Positions 1 through 8,390 of a stretch of DNA of 52,888 nucleotides are shown here, piece after piece. The position numbers and the translations under genes were made by a program. The first letter of the stretch is position 1; the number at the start of each line of letters is the position of its first letter. The notes beneath the pieces were generated by a model. The model ran no database searches, was not told the DNA's origin, and worked only from the letters and a program-made list of their open reading frames with translations. The stretch spans positions 1 to 52,888 of the forward strand of contig CAYQDR010000019.1 of assembly GCA_964416315.1 (NCBI GenBank). Direction: 5' to 3'. This DNA is from CAYQDR01 sp964416315 (GTDB lineage: Bacteria; Methylomirabilota; Methylomirabilia; Rokubacteriales; DASRDR01).

Positions 1-70
1 ACGGCGGCCCCTTGAAAAAGTCGCTTGACAAAGGGTGGGGAGTCCGGCCGCCGCCCCCTGGGGGAGGTCT

Positions 71-97
71 CGGAGGGGGCCGTCGAGGCCCCCTCCG
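71..97 (+). promoter_or_regulatory. Hairpin upstream of ilvC
   Basis: A perfect 11-bp stem (71-81 with 87-97, loop GTCGA) lies 36 bases before the ilvC start. No T-tract follows, so it is not a classic terminator; it could be an attenuator or the end of an upstream transcript. Its arms, CGGAGGGGG and CCCCCTCCG, also occur in the hairpin at 50586-50612. Confidence 0.5.
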
Positions 98-133
98 AAT
101 GGGCTAGCCGATCGGGAGAACAAGGAGTCGCGG

Positions 134-1138
134 ATGCCTGCCAAGATCTACTACGACCAGGACGCCGACCTCTCGCTGCTCAAGGGGAAGAAGATCGCGG
201 TCATCGGCTACGGGAGCCAGGGGCACGCCCACGCCCTGAACCTCAAGGACTCCGGGCAGGACGTGGTCGTCGGGCTCTACAAGGGCTCCCGGAGCTGGGC
301 GAAGGCCGAGAAGGAAAGGCTGCGGGTGGCGACCGTCGCGGAAGCGGCCCAGATGGGCGACATCATCATGATCCTCCTCCCCGACCAGGCCCACCGGGCC
401 ACGTTCGAGGAGTCGATCAAGGGGTCCCTGACCAAGGGGAAGACCCTGATGGTGGCGCACGGGTTCTCCATCCACTTCAACCAGGTCGTGCCGCCCCCGG
501 ACGTGGACGTGTCCATGATCGCGCCGAAGGCGCCGGGACACGTCATGCGGGACCTGTTCACGCAGGGGCCCGGCGTGCCGGCGCTGCTCGCGGTCCAGCA
601 GGACGTCTCGGGGAAGGCGCGCGAGGTCGCGCTGGCGTATGCGAAGGGGGTCGGCTGCACGCGGGCGGGTGTGATCGAGACCAGCTTCAAGGAGGAGACG
701 GAGACCGACCTCTTCGGCGAGCAGACGGTGCTCTGCGGCGGGATCTCGGCGCTCATCAAGGCGGGGTTCGAGACGCTCGTCGAGGCGGGCTACCAGCCGG
801 AGATCGCCTACTTCGAGTGTATGCACGAGATGAAGCTGATCGTGGACCTCTTCTACCAGGGCGGCCTCGCCTACATGCGCTACTCGGTCTCGGACACGGC
901 GGAGTACGGCGACTACACGCGTGGGCCGCGTATCGTGAGCCCCGAGGTCCGCGCCGAGATGCAGCGGATCCTGCGCGAGATCCAGTCCGGCCAGTTCGCA
1001 CGCGAGTGGGTCCTCGAGAACCAGGCCAACCGGGCAGGCTTCCTCGCCATGCGGCGCATGGAGGCCACCCACCCGATCGAGGAGGTCGGCAAGCGCCTCC
1101 GCGGCATGATGAGCTGGATCAAGCCGCCGAGGATGTAG
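134..1138 (+). CDS. ilvC: Ketol-acid reductoisomerase, class I
   Basis: Second common enzyme of valine, leucine and isoleucine synthesis: Mg- and NADPH-dependent isomerisation and reduction of 2-acetolactate in the cytoplasm. At 334 aa it has the class I length. The N-terminal Rossmann fold shows GYGSQGHAHA at residues 25-34. The C-terminal knotted domain carries the metal-ligand motif ETDLFGEQ and later a conserved Glu region (EIAYFECMHEMKLIVDL). The ATG at 134 was chosen over an upstream in-frame start at 35 because AAGGAG stands at 122-127 and the conserved N-terminus begins there. It heads the run ilvC-psd-pssA-leuA-leuB-asd. ilvB/ilvN would be expected just outside the left edge. Confidence 0.97.
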   Translation: MPAKIYYDQDADLSLLKGKKIAVIGYGSQGHAHALNLKDSGQDVVVGLYKGSRSWAKAEKERLRVATVAEAAQMGDIIMILLPDQAHRATFEESIKGSLTKGKTLMVAHGFSIHFNQVVPPPDVDVSMIAPKAPGHVMRDLFTQGPGVPALLAVQQDVSGKAREVALAYAKGVGCTRAGVIETSFKEETETDLFGEQTVLCGGISALIKAGFETLVEAGYQPEIAYFECMHEMKLIVDLFYQGGLAYMRYSVSDTAEYGDYTRGPRIVSPEVRAEMQRILREIQSGQFAREWVLENQANRAGFLAMRRMEATHPIEEVGKRLRGMMSWIKPPRM

Positions 1139-1145
1139 GAGCGGT

Positions 1146-1874
1146 ATGGCGACGCGCACGCGCGATGCGGCCCCCGGAGGAGGGGCGGTCGCTCCGGTAG
1201 GGGAGGAAGCGCCCGCCGCGCGTCCGACCGGCGGCGGGCCCCGTCGCATGCTTCCCATCGCTCCGGAGGGCTGGGTCTTCATCCTCGTCCCCCTGGCGCT
1301 GGCGCTCCTCGTCGCGTGGGCGGGGTGGTACAAGGTCGCCGCGCTCGCGCTGCTGGTGGCCGCGTTCATGGCGTTCTTCTTCCGGGACCCCGAGCGGACG
1401 CCCCCGTCCGTGGCGGGGGCGATCCTGGCGCCGGCGGACGGGCGGGTGGTGGACGTGCGGGAGGGCCTCGAGGACCCCTTCGTCGGCCCGGCCCGCCAGC
1501 TCTCGATCTTCCTCTCGCCGCTGGACGTTCACGTCAACCGGGCCGCGATCACCGGGCTCGTGGTCGCCGTGGACTACCGGCCGGGCGCCTTCCTCCCCGC
1601 GTACCGCCCCGAGGCCTCGGCGGAGAACGAGCGCGCGTCCATCGCCATCCAGGGGGAGGCGGGGCGCGTCGTCATGCGGCAGATCGCGGGCGTGTTGGCC
1701 CGGCGGGTGGTGTGCCGGGTGCGCCCGGGGGACAAGCTCCAGGCCGGGGAGCGGTTCGGGCTGATCAAGTTCGGCTCGCGCCTGGACGTCGTGATGCCGG
1801 CGAGCGCGCGGCTCACGGCGCGCGTGGGAGACCGCGTCCGTGCCGGCGAATCCATCGTCGGGGTGCTGGAGTGA
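1146..1874 (+). CDS. psd: Phosphatidylserine decarboxylase, short form
   Basis: Decarboxylates phosphatidylserine to phosphatidylethanolamine at the inner membrane. The 242-aa protein begins with a polar stretch, has hydrophobic segments around residues 35-80 and then FFRDPERTPP, typical of the short PSD type. The pyruvoyl self-cleavage site is GS in KFGSRLDV: cleavage between G210 and S211 would leave a 32-residue alpha chain. It starts 7 bases after ilvC and its stop overlaps the pssA start (GTGA), so the two phospholipid genes are probably translationally coupled. Confidence 0.94.
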   Translation: MATRTRDAAPGGGAVAPVGEEAPAARPTGGGPRRMLPIAPEGWVFILVPLALALLVAWAGWYKVAALALLVAAFMAFFFRDPERTPPSVAGAILAPADGRVVDVREGLEDPFVGPARQLSIFLSPLDVHVNRAAITGLVVAVDYRPGAFLPAYRPEASAENERASIAIQGEAGRVVMRQIAGVLARRVVCRVRPGDKLQAGERFGLIKFGSRLDVVMPASARLTARVGDRVRAGESIVGVLE

Positions 1875-2716
1875 GGCCGGCGGGCGGCGAGCCTCCCGTG
1901 CGACGGCGGCCCCTCGGTCCGCGACGGCGGCGGTGGTCGGAGCTGCGCGAGCGGCAGCGGCAGACGATCTTCCTCCTGCCCGGGCTCCTGACCACGGGCA
2001 ATCTCTTCTGCGGTTTCTACGCGATCGTGCTGACCCTGGAGGGCCGCTACCAGTGGGCGGCGCTGGCGCTCCTGGCCGCGATGGTCATGGACGTGCTGGA
2101 CGGCAAGGTCGCGCGGCTCACCCGCACCACGACGCAGTTCGGGGTCGAGTTCGACTCGCTCGCCGACGTGGTCTCGTTCGGGGTGGCCCCCGGCCTGCTC
2201 CTGTACTCGTGGGCCCTCGCGCCCCTCGGCCGGATCGGCCAGGGGGCGGCGTTCCTCTACGTCATCTGCGGCGCCCTCCGGCTGGCACGCTTCAACGTGC
2301 TGACCGGGGTCACCGACCGCCGCTACTTCATCGGACTGCCGATCCCCGGCGCCGCGGGTGCCGTCGCGGCGATGGTCCTGTTCTTCGACGCGCCGGAGTT
2401 CGGACGGATCGAGCTGTTCGCGCTCGCCTCCGCGACGTACCTGCTGGCGTTCCTGATGATCTCCAACATCCGGTACTACTCGTTCAAGGAGCTCGACTTC
2501 GCCAAGCGGCACGCCTTCGGCGTGCTCCTGCTCGTCGTGCTCGCGGTGCTGATCGTGGCCGCCCAGCCACAACTCTTCCTGTTCCTGCTCTCCGGCGCCT
2601 ACGTGCTCTCGGGGCCGGTGCGGCGGGTCCTCCTCGGGCAGCGCGAGCCCGCGCCGCCGAGGGTGCTGGGCGAGGCCGCACGGACCTCGGGCGCGAGCGG
2701 AGGCACGCAGGCATGA
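1871..2716 (+). CDS. pssA: CDP-diacylglycerol-serine O-phosphatidyltransferase
   Basis: Makes phosphatidylserine, the substrate of the psd product encoded just upstream. A 281-aa polytopic membrane protein. The CDP-alcohol phosphatidyltransferase signature DG-x2-AR-x8-G-x3-D-x3-D is complete, beginning with DGKVAR and ending FDSLAD. The GTG start at 1871 overlaps the psd stop; a longer upstream reading frame is only the antisense-like shadow of psd. The C-terminal tail is Arg/Pro-rich. Its stop overlaps an ATG at 2713 (ATGA), but leuA more likely starts at 2749. Confidence 0.93.
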   Translation: MRPAGGEPPVRRRPLGPRRRRWSELRERQRQTIFLLPGLLTTGNLFCGFYAIVLTLEGRYQWAALALLAAMVMDVLDGKVARLTRTTTQFGVEFDSLADVVSFGVAPGLLLYSWALAPLGRIGQGAAFLYVICGALRLARFNVLTGVTDRRYFIGLPIPGAAGAVAAMVLFFDAPEFGRIELFALASATYLLAFLMISNIRYYSFKELDFAKRHAFGVLLLVVLAVLIVAAQPQLFLFLLSGAYVLSGPVRRVLLGQREPAPPRVLGEAARTSGASGGTQA

Positions 2717-2748
2717 CGGCCGCCCGAGAGGAGAGAGGAGATTCCACC

Positions 2749-4311
2749 ATGGTGGAGCCCACGTCGGATCGGGTCATCATCTTCGACACCACGCTCCGTG
2801 ACGGGGAGCAGTCGCCGGGCTTCTCGATGAACGTCGTCGAGAAGCTGGAGATGGCACGACAGCTCGCCCGCCTGGGCGTGGACGTCATCGAGGCCGGATT
2901 CCCGATCTCCTCGGACGAGGACTTCGAGGCGGTGCGGGAGGTCGCGAAGACGGTCGGGCAGCTCGAGAACCCGCCGAGCATCTGTGGGCTGAGCCGGGTG
3001 GGCCTGGGCGACATCGACCGCTGCTGGGAGGCGGTGAAGCACGCGAAGAAGCCGCGGATCCACACGTTCGTCGCGACCTCCGACATCCACCTGAAGTACA
3101 AGCTGCGGAAGTCCCGCGCGGAGGTGCTGAAGGCCGCGACCGAGGCGGTGCGGCACGCGCGCGGCTACTGCGAGGACGTGGAGTTCTCGCCCGAGGACGC
3201 CTCGCGCTCCGACTTCGACTACATGTGCGACGTCCTGGAGGCGGTCATCGATGCCGGCGCGCGGACCATCAACATCCCCGACACGGTCGGCTACGCGATG
3301 CCGCGGGAGTGGGGGGAGCGGATCGCGCGAATCCGGGAGCGGGTCAGGAACAGCCAGAAGGCCGTCCTCTCGGTGCACTGCCACAACGATCTCGGCCAGG
3401 CGGTGGCCAACTCGCTGACGGCGGTCCTGCACGGCGCGCGTCAGGTCGAATGCACGATCAACGGGATCGGCGAGCGGGCCGGCAACGCCTCCCTGGAGGA
3501 GATCGTGATGGCGGTCAAGACGCGACGCGATTTCTTCAGGGTGACCACCGGCGTACGGACCGAGGAGATCTACCGGACCTCCAAGCTGCTCTCCCACATT
3601 ACGGGCGTCCACGTGCAGCCGAACAAGGCGATCGTCGGGGAGAACGCGTTCGCGCACGAGGCCGGCATCCACCAGGACGGGGTGCTGAAGGAGAAGCTGA
3701 CCTACGAGATCATGCGCCCCGAGGACATCGGGCGCCCCTCGAACAAGCTGGTCCTGGGGAAGCACTCCGGCCGCCACGCCTTCAAGGTGCGCCTCAAGGA
3801 CCTGGGCTTCGACCTCGAAGGACCGGAGCTCGACAAGGCGTTCAAGCGCTTCAAAGACCTCGCCGACAAGAAGAAGGAGGTCTACGACGAGGACCTCCTG
3901 GCCATCGTGAAGGACGAGATGGCCCAGATCCCCGAGACCTACTCGCTCGACTACCTGCACTTCGTCTCGGGCACCGGGCTCATCCCCTCGGCGACCGTAC
4001 GCCTCCTCCGCGAGGGGCAGACCTTCCAGGACTCGGGGACGGGGGACGGACCGGTCGAGGCTGTGTACAGTGCGATCGACGCCATCACGGGGGTGAAGGG
4101 ACGCCTGCTCGACTACAACCTCCGCGCCGTGACGCAGGGCAAGGACGCGGTCGGCGAGGTCACGCTCAAGGTGGACTTCGACGGCACGGTCGTCGTGGGG
4201 AAGGGCTCCTCCACGGACGTCATCGAGGGCAGCGCGCGGGCGTACCTGAACGCGATCAACCGGCTCGTGCGGCCGGCACCGGCCCAGCAGGTCAAGGAAG
4301 TCGGGCCCTGA
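2749..4311 (+). CDS. leuA: 2-isopropylmalate synthase
   Basis: Condenses acetyl-CoA with 2-oxoisovalerate, the first committed step of leucine synthesis. The 520-aa length is the full-length bacterial type. FDTTLRDGEQSPG at residues 12-24 gives the catalytic Arg17 and metal-binding Asp18; HCHND supplies metal-binding His residues; NGIGERAGN is the second HMGL signature. The C-terminal third is the LeuA regulatory domain (leucine feedback). The ATG at 2749 follows the ribosome-binding site GAGAGGAG (2733-2740); an in-frame ATG at 2713 overlapping the pssA stop is a less likely alternative. Confidence 0.96.
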   Translation: MVEPTSDRVIIFDTTLRDGEQSPGFSMNVVEKLEMARQLARLGVDVIEAGFPISSDEDFEAVREVAKTVGQLENPPSICGLSRVGLGDIDRCWEAVKHAKKPRIHTFVATSDIHLKYKLRKSRAEVLKAATEAVRHARGYCEDVEFSPEDASRSDFDYMCDVLEAVIDAGARTINIPDTVGYAMPREWGERIARIRERVRNSQKAVLSVHCHNDLGQAVANSLTAVLHGARQVECTINGIGERAGNASLEEIVMAVKTRRDFFRVTTGVRTEEIYRTSKLLSHITGVHVQPNKAIVGENAFAHEAGIHQDGVLKEKLTYEIMRPEDIGRPSNKLVLGKHSGRHAFKVRLKDLGFDLEGPELDKAFKRFKDLADKKKEVYDEDLLAIVKDEMAQIPETYSLDYLHFVSGTGLIPSATVRLLREGQTFQDSGTGDGPVEAVYSAIDAITGVKGRLLDYNLRAVTQGKDAVGEVTLKVDFDGTVVVGKGSSTDVIEGSARAYLNAINRLVRPAPAQQVKEVGP

Positions 4312-4351
4312 GGAACTCCGGCCTCTCCCTGGAAGGGACAGGGAGGCGGTA

Positions 4352-5437
4352 ATGCCCGCCTCCCGGATCGCCGTCCTGCCCGGGGACGGCATCGGCGTCG
4401 AGGTCACGCGCGAGGCCCGGCGGGTCCTGGAGGCGGTTGCGCGCGGGGCCGGGATCGGGCTCGAGTTCGAGGAGGGCGTGATCGGGGGCGCGGCCATCGA
4501 CGCTCACGGAACACCCCTCCCCGATGCCACCCTCCGCCTCTGCCGGTCGAGCCACGCGATCCTCTTCGGCGCGGTCGGCGGGCCGAAGTGGGACCGCCTC
4601 CGGCCCGAGGCCCGGCCGGAGGCCGGGATCCTGCGGCTCCGCAAGGCCCTCGACCTCTACGCGAACCTCCGCCCCGCGCGGCTGTCCCCGATGCTGGTGG
4701 ACAGCTCGCCGCTGAAGCGCCAGATCGTGGAGGGCGCCGACCTCCTCGTGGTCCGCGAGCTGACGGCGGGTCTCTACTTCGGCGAGCCCCGGGGGATCGA
4801 AGGGACGGGCGCGCGGCGCCGCGGCTTCAACACGATGAGCTACTCCGTCGCCGAGATCGAGCGCATCGCGCACGTCGCGTTCCAGGTGGCGTCGAGGCGG
4901 CGGAGACACCTCACCTCCGTGGACAAGTCGAACGTCCTCCTGGTATCCCAGCTCTGGCGCGAGGTGGTCACGGAGGTGGCCCGTGGCTACCCCGAGGTGA
5001 CGCTGGAGCACCTGCTCGTCGACAACTGCGCGATGGCGCTCGTGACGAATCCGCGGCGGTTCGACGTGCTCGTGACCGAGAACACCTTCGGCGACATCCT
5101 GTCGGACGAGGCCGCGGTCATCGCGGGCTCGATGGGGATGCTGCCCTCGGCGAGCCTGGGCGGGACCATCGGCCTCTACGAGCCGATCCACGGCACGGCT
5201 CCCGATATCGCGGGGCAGGGAATCGCCAATCCGCTCGCCGCCATCCTCTCGGCGGCGATGCTGCTCCGCCACTCTCTGGAGCTGCCGAAGGAGGCCGAGC
5301 GCGTGGAGCAGGCCGTGGAGCGCGTCCTCGAGGCGGGGTACCGGACGAAGGACATCCACGCGCCCGGGACCCGGCTGGTCGGCACCCGCGAGATGGGCGA
5401 CCAGGTGGTGCGCGCGCTCGACACGCTCTACAATTAA
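4352..5437 (+). CDS. leuB: 3-isopropylmalate dehydrogenase
   Basis: Oxidative decarboxylation of 3-isopropylmalate using NAD. The 361-aa protein has LPGDGIGVEV at its start, the substrate-binding Arg-rich helix (RLRKALDLYANLRPAR), DKSNVL, and the metal/NAD region GDILSDEAA followed by EPIHGTAPDIAGQG. GGGAGG lies 5 bases before the ATG at 4352, inside a weak hairpin in the 40-base leuA-leuB spacer. leuC and leuD are not in the window. Confidence 0.96.
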   Translation: MPASRIAVLPGDGIGVEVTREARRVLEAVARGAGIGLEFEEGVIGGAAIDAHGTPLPDATLRLCRSSHAILFGAVGGPKWDRLRPEARPEAGILRLRKALDLYANLRPARLSPMLVDSSPLKRQIVEGADLLVVRELTAGLYFGEPRGIEGTGARRRGFNTMSYSVAEIERIAHVAFQVASRRRRHLTSVDKSNVLLVSQLWREVVTEVARGYPEVTLEHLLVDNCAMALVTNPRRFDVLVTENTFGDILSDEAAVIAGSMGMLPSASLGGTIGLYEPIHGTAPDIAGQGIANPLAAILSAAMLLRHSLELPKEAERVEQAVERVLEAGYRTKDIHAPGTRLVGTREMGDQVVRALDTLYN

Positions 5438-5451
5438 CGTTAGAGGCTGAC

Positions 5452-6474
5452 ATGGCCGGACACACGGTCGCAGTCGTCGGTGCCACGGGTGCCGCAGGGT
5501 CCACGACGCTCCAGATCCTCGAGGAGCGGAAGTTCCCGGTGCGGGAGCTGCGGGTCTACGCGTCGGAGCGGTCGGTCGGGAAGACGGTGAGCTTCACCGG
5601 CACCCCGCTCCGCGTCGAGAAGGTCTCGCCGGAGGCCTTCCGTGGCGTCGAGGTCGCGTTCTTCTCGGCGGGCTCCGCGCAGTCGCGGGAGTATGCGCCG
5701 CTGGCCGTCCGGTCGGGCGCGGTCGTCGTGGACAAGTCCAGCGCCTTCCGGATGGACCCGGCCGTCCCGCTGGTCGTCCCGGAGATCAACGCCCACGCGG
5801 TGAAGGCGCACCGCGGGATCGTGGCGAGCCCGAACTGCACGACCGTGGTGACCGTGATGCCGCTCGCCCCGCTCCACCGCAGCGCGCGACTGTGCCGCGT
5901 GGTCGCGACGAGCTATCAGGCGGTCTCGGGGGCCGGCGTGCAGGGCGTCGAGGACCTGCGGCAGCAGGCGCTCGCGTGGGCCCGGGGCGAGGCGATCCGC
6001 CCCCGGTTCTTCCCGCACCAGATCGCGTTCAACCTGATCCCCCACATCGACAAGTTCGGGGAGGGTGGCTACACGGGCGAGGAGTGGAAGCTCGTCCAGG
6101 AGGTGCGCAAGATCCTCGAGACTCCGGACCTCCGGATCTCGCCGACCACGGTCCGGGTCCCCGTCTTCACCGCGCACTCGGTCGCGGTTAACGTCGAGAC
6201 GGAGGAGAAGGTCACGGCCGCCGACGCGCGGACCCTCTTCGAGCGCTTCCCGGGCCTCCGGGTGTGGGACGACCCGGCGGCGAACCGGTACCCGATGCCG
6301 ATCCTCGTCGAGGGACAGGACGACTGCTTCGTCGGCCGGATCCGGGAGGACTTCTCGGTCGAGCGGGGGCTGAACTTCTGGGTGGTGGGCGACCAGCTCC
6401 GCAAGGGGGCGGCGACGAACGCCGTCCAGATCGCGGAGCTCCTGGTCGGGTCTGCCGCTCCCGCCCCCTCCTAG
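5452..6474 (+). CDS. asd: Aspartate-semialdehyde dehydrogenase
   Basis: Reduces aspartyl phosphate to aspartate semialdehyde, feeding lysine, methionine, threonine and diaminopimelate synthesis. At 340 aa it is full length. The dinucleotide fold VVGATGAAG is at residues 8-16 and the catalytic Cys is C129 in SPNCTT. The ATG at 5452 follows TTAGAGGC after a 14-base gap from leuB. Confidence 0.96.
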   Translation: MAGHTVAVVGATGAAGSTTLQILEERKFPVRELRVYASERSVGKTVSFTGTPLRVEKVSPEAFRGVEVAFFSAGSAQSREYAPLAVRSGAVVVDKSSAFRMDPAVPLVVPEINAHAVKAHRGIVASPNCTTVVTVMPLAPLHRSARLCRVVATSYQAVSGAGVQGVEDLRQQALAWARGEAIRPRFFPHQIAFNLIPHIDKFGEGGYTGEEWKLVQEVRKILETPDLRISPTTVRVPVFTAHSVAVNVETEEKVTAADARTLFERFPGLRVWDDPAANRYPMPILVEGQDDCFVGRIREDFSVERGLNFWVVGDQLRKGAATNAVQIAELLVGSAAPAPS

Positions 6475-6496
6475 GGGGGAACGCCGGGGTGAGGGT

Positions 6497-7270
6497 CTGA
6501 CGACCCTCGCGCTCCTGCTGGCCTACGACGGCGCCGCGTACCGCGGGTGGCAGGTCCAGCCCGACGCGCGCACGGTCCAGGGAGTGGTCAGCGGGGCTTT
6601 GCGCCCCCTCGCGGGCCATCCCGTGCGGCTCACCGGGGCGAGCCGGACCGACGCGGGGGTCCACGCCCTCGGGCAGGTCGCGAGCTTCCGGGCCGAGAAG
6701 CCGCTCGCCCCCGCCGTCGTCCAGGCCGCTCTGAACGCCACGCTGCCCCGCGACGTGCGGGTCCTGGGCGCCTGCGCCGCGCCGGAGGGCTTCGACGCCC
6801 GGCGGTCGGCGCGGCTCAAGCGGTACGGCTACCTCATCTCCCGGGCCGGAGTCGGCTCGCCCTTTCTCGACCGCTACGCGTGGCGCGTGCCGGGGCCGCT
6901 GGACGTCGCCGCGATGTGCCGGGCGCTCGGGACCTGCCGCGGCAAGCACGACTTCGCGGCGTTCCAGGCCGCGGCAGGGCGCGACCGGATGCCGGTGTGC
7001 ACGGTCTACTCGGCGCGGCTCGTCGAGCGGGGGCCGCTCCTCGGGCTGGTCGTCTCGGCCGACGCGTTCCTCCACCACATGGTGCGGAACCTGGTCGGGA
7101 CGCTCCTGGAAGTGGGGCGCGGCCGCCGGCCGGCCGAGTGGGTCGCGGAGGTGCTGGCGGGCCGGGACCGCCGGCTGGCGGGCCCGACCGCGCCCGCCCA
7201 CGGGTTGTTCCTCGTGCGCGTCCGCTATCGGATCGGGCTCTTCCCCGGGCGGGGCCGCCTGGCCTTCTGA
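6497..7270 (+). CDS. truA: tRNA pseudouridine(38-40) synthase TruA
   Basis: Isomerises uridines 38-40 in the tRNA anticodon stem. The catalytic Asp is in GASRTDAGVHALG (D52 from the start used here), and HHMVRNLVGTLLEVGRG is the family's C-terminal signature. The first ATG/GTG-type codon in this frame (6584) would remove the conserved YDGAAYRGWQ segment, so translation must begin earlier. The only candidate close to the expected N-terminus is CTG at 6497 (CTGACG). A GTG at 6489 is in another frame and hits a stop after three codons. From 6497 the protein is 257 aa, normal for TruA. The start is therefore uncertain: non-canonical CTG or a small sequence error. Confidence 0.85.
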   Translation: MTTLALLLAYDGAAYRGWQVQPDARTVQGVVSGALRPLAGHPVRLTGASRTDAGVHALGQVASFRAEKPLAPAVVQAALNATLPRDVRVLGACAAPEGFDARRSARLKRYGYLISRAGVGSPFLDRYAWRVPGPLDVAAMCRALGTCRGKHDFAAFQAAAGRDRMPVCTVYSARLVERGPLLGLVVSADAFLHHMVRNLVGTLLEVGRGRRPAEWVAEVLAGRDRRLAGPTAPAHGLFLVRVRYRIGLFPGRGRLAF

Positions 7271-7274
7271 GCGG

Positions 7275-8252
7275 CTAGAGCCAGCCCGCGCGCCGGAGGC
7301 GCCAGTAGAGGAACGCGCAGACCCCGACGGTGGCGCCCATCACGGCCGGGTAGCCAAGGGGCCAGCTGAGCTCCGGCATGTGCTTGAAGTTCATCCCGTA
7401 GATCCCCGCGATCATCGTCGGCACGGCGATGATCGCGGCCCACCCCGCGAGCTTCTTCATCGCCTCGTTCTGCGACACCGAGATCAGCGAGAGGTTCGCC
7501 TCGAGGGCGGTCGTCAGGAGCTCGCGGAGGCTGTCGACCATCTCGTTGATCCGGATCACGTGGTCGTACACGTCGCGGAAGTACGGCCGGATGTCGTCGG
7601 GGATCAGCTCCACGTCGAAGCGCATCAGGCGGTTGCAGACCTCCATGACCGGCGAGACGGCGCGCTTGAGCTCGAGCAGGTTCCGCTTCACGTGGTAGAT
7701 GCGCGCGGTCGTGTTGCGGTCGAACGCTTCGCCGAAGATCTGGTCCTCGAGGGCCTCGAGCTCGTCCTCCAGCGCGTCGACGATCGGGAAGTAGTGGTCC
7801 ACGATGAAGTCCATGATGGCGTAGAGGGCGAAGGCGGGCCCCTTGGCGAGGAGCTGGGGCGTCCCCTCGCACCGCGTCCGTACCTCGGCGTAGGAGAGGG
7901 AAGCCCCGTGGCGGACCGAGACCAGGTAGCGGGATCCGAGGAAGAGGTGCGTCTCCCCGGAGTCGATGCGTCGCTCGGCGTGGTTCATCTGGAAGGTCTT
8001 GAGGACGACGAAGAGGGAGTCCTCGTAGCGCTCGAGCTTCGGGCGCTGGTGGGCGCGGGTGGCGTCCTCGACGGCGAGATCGTGCAGGCCGAACTCCTGC
8101 TGGACCTGCCGGAGGAGCCCGGCGTCCGGCTCGTGGAGCCCGATCCAGACGAAGCGGTCCTCCTGCTTGAGGACCTCGCTGATGTCCTCGATCTCGACGT
8201 CGGCGATCCGCCGGCCGCCGGCGTAGGCCGCGCAGTCGACGACGCCGCTCAT
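7275..8252 (-). CDS. corA: CorA-family magnesium/cobalt transporter
   Basis: Inner-membrane divalent cation channel. The 325-aa protein has the large soluble N-terminal funnel domain with a long helix (DALEDELEALEDQIF region) and two C-terminal transmembrane helices separated by the signature YGMNFKHMPEL (the GMN selectivity motif). The start at 8252 was chosen because the longer in-frame extension runs into the GC-rich palindromic element at 8260-8300. It converges with truA with a 4-base gap. Confidence 0.93.
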   Translation of the reverse strand: MSGVVDCAAYAGGRRIADVEIEDISEVLKQEDRFVWIGLHEPDAGLLRQVQQEFGLHDLAVEDATRAHQRPKLERYEDSLFVVLKTFQMNHAERRIDSGETHLFLGSRYLVSVRHGASLSYAEVRTRCEGTPQLLAKGPAFALYAIMDFIVDHYFPIVDALEDELEALEDQIFGEAFDRNTTARIYHVKRNLLELKRAVSPVMEVCNRLMRFDVELIPDDIRPYFRDVYDHVIRINEMVDSLRELLTTALEANLSLISVSQNEAMKKLAGWAAIIAVPTMIAGIYGMNFKHMPELSWPLGYPAVMGATVGVCAFLYWRLRRAGWL

Positions 8253-8259
8253 TCGAGAC

Positions 8260-8300
8260 CCCCCGCACCCCCGTCCCCTCCCACCCTTCGGGGGGAGGGG
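8260..8300. repeat. GC-rich palindrome, family A, at corA start
   Basis: Arms CCCCTCCC (8275-8282) and GGGAGGGG (8293-8300) form an 8-bp stem. The flank CCCCCCGCACCCCCG lies between this palindrome and the corA start codon. The same flank and palindrome recur at 14110-14153, also directly before a minus-strand start codon. Confidence 0.6.
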
Positions 8301-8390
8301 AGCCACGGCCTCCCATCACCGCCCGACAGGGCACCGGGGCGCCTGGGGGTTGCAACACGGTGGCTCATCGTCGATCCGCCTTCCGGGGGC

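Noticed and set aside
24..29. TTGACA near the left edge as an ilvC promoter
   Set aside because: No -10-like sequence follows at 16-18 bases; the region is GC-only, and ilvC is normally transcribed from further upstream.
42..66. Rho-independent terminators at the many GC hairpins
   Set aside because: None is followed by a run of T; only the hairpin between convergent genes at 50586-50612 is listed as a likely terminator, from its position.
6489..6500. UGA at 6498-6500 before truA as another selenocysteine site
   Set aside because: The preceding frame has only three codons and the downstream frame after the UGA is not TruA; no Cys position is involved.
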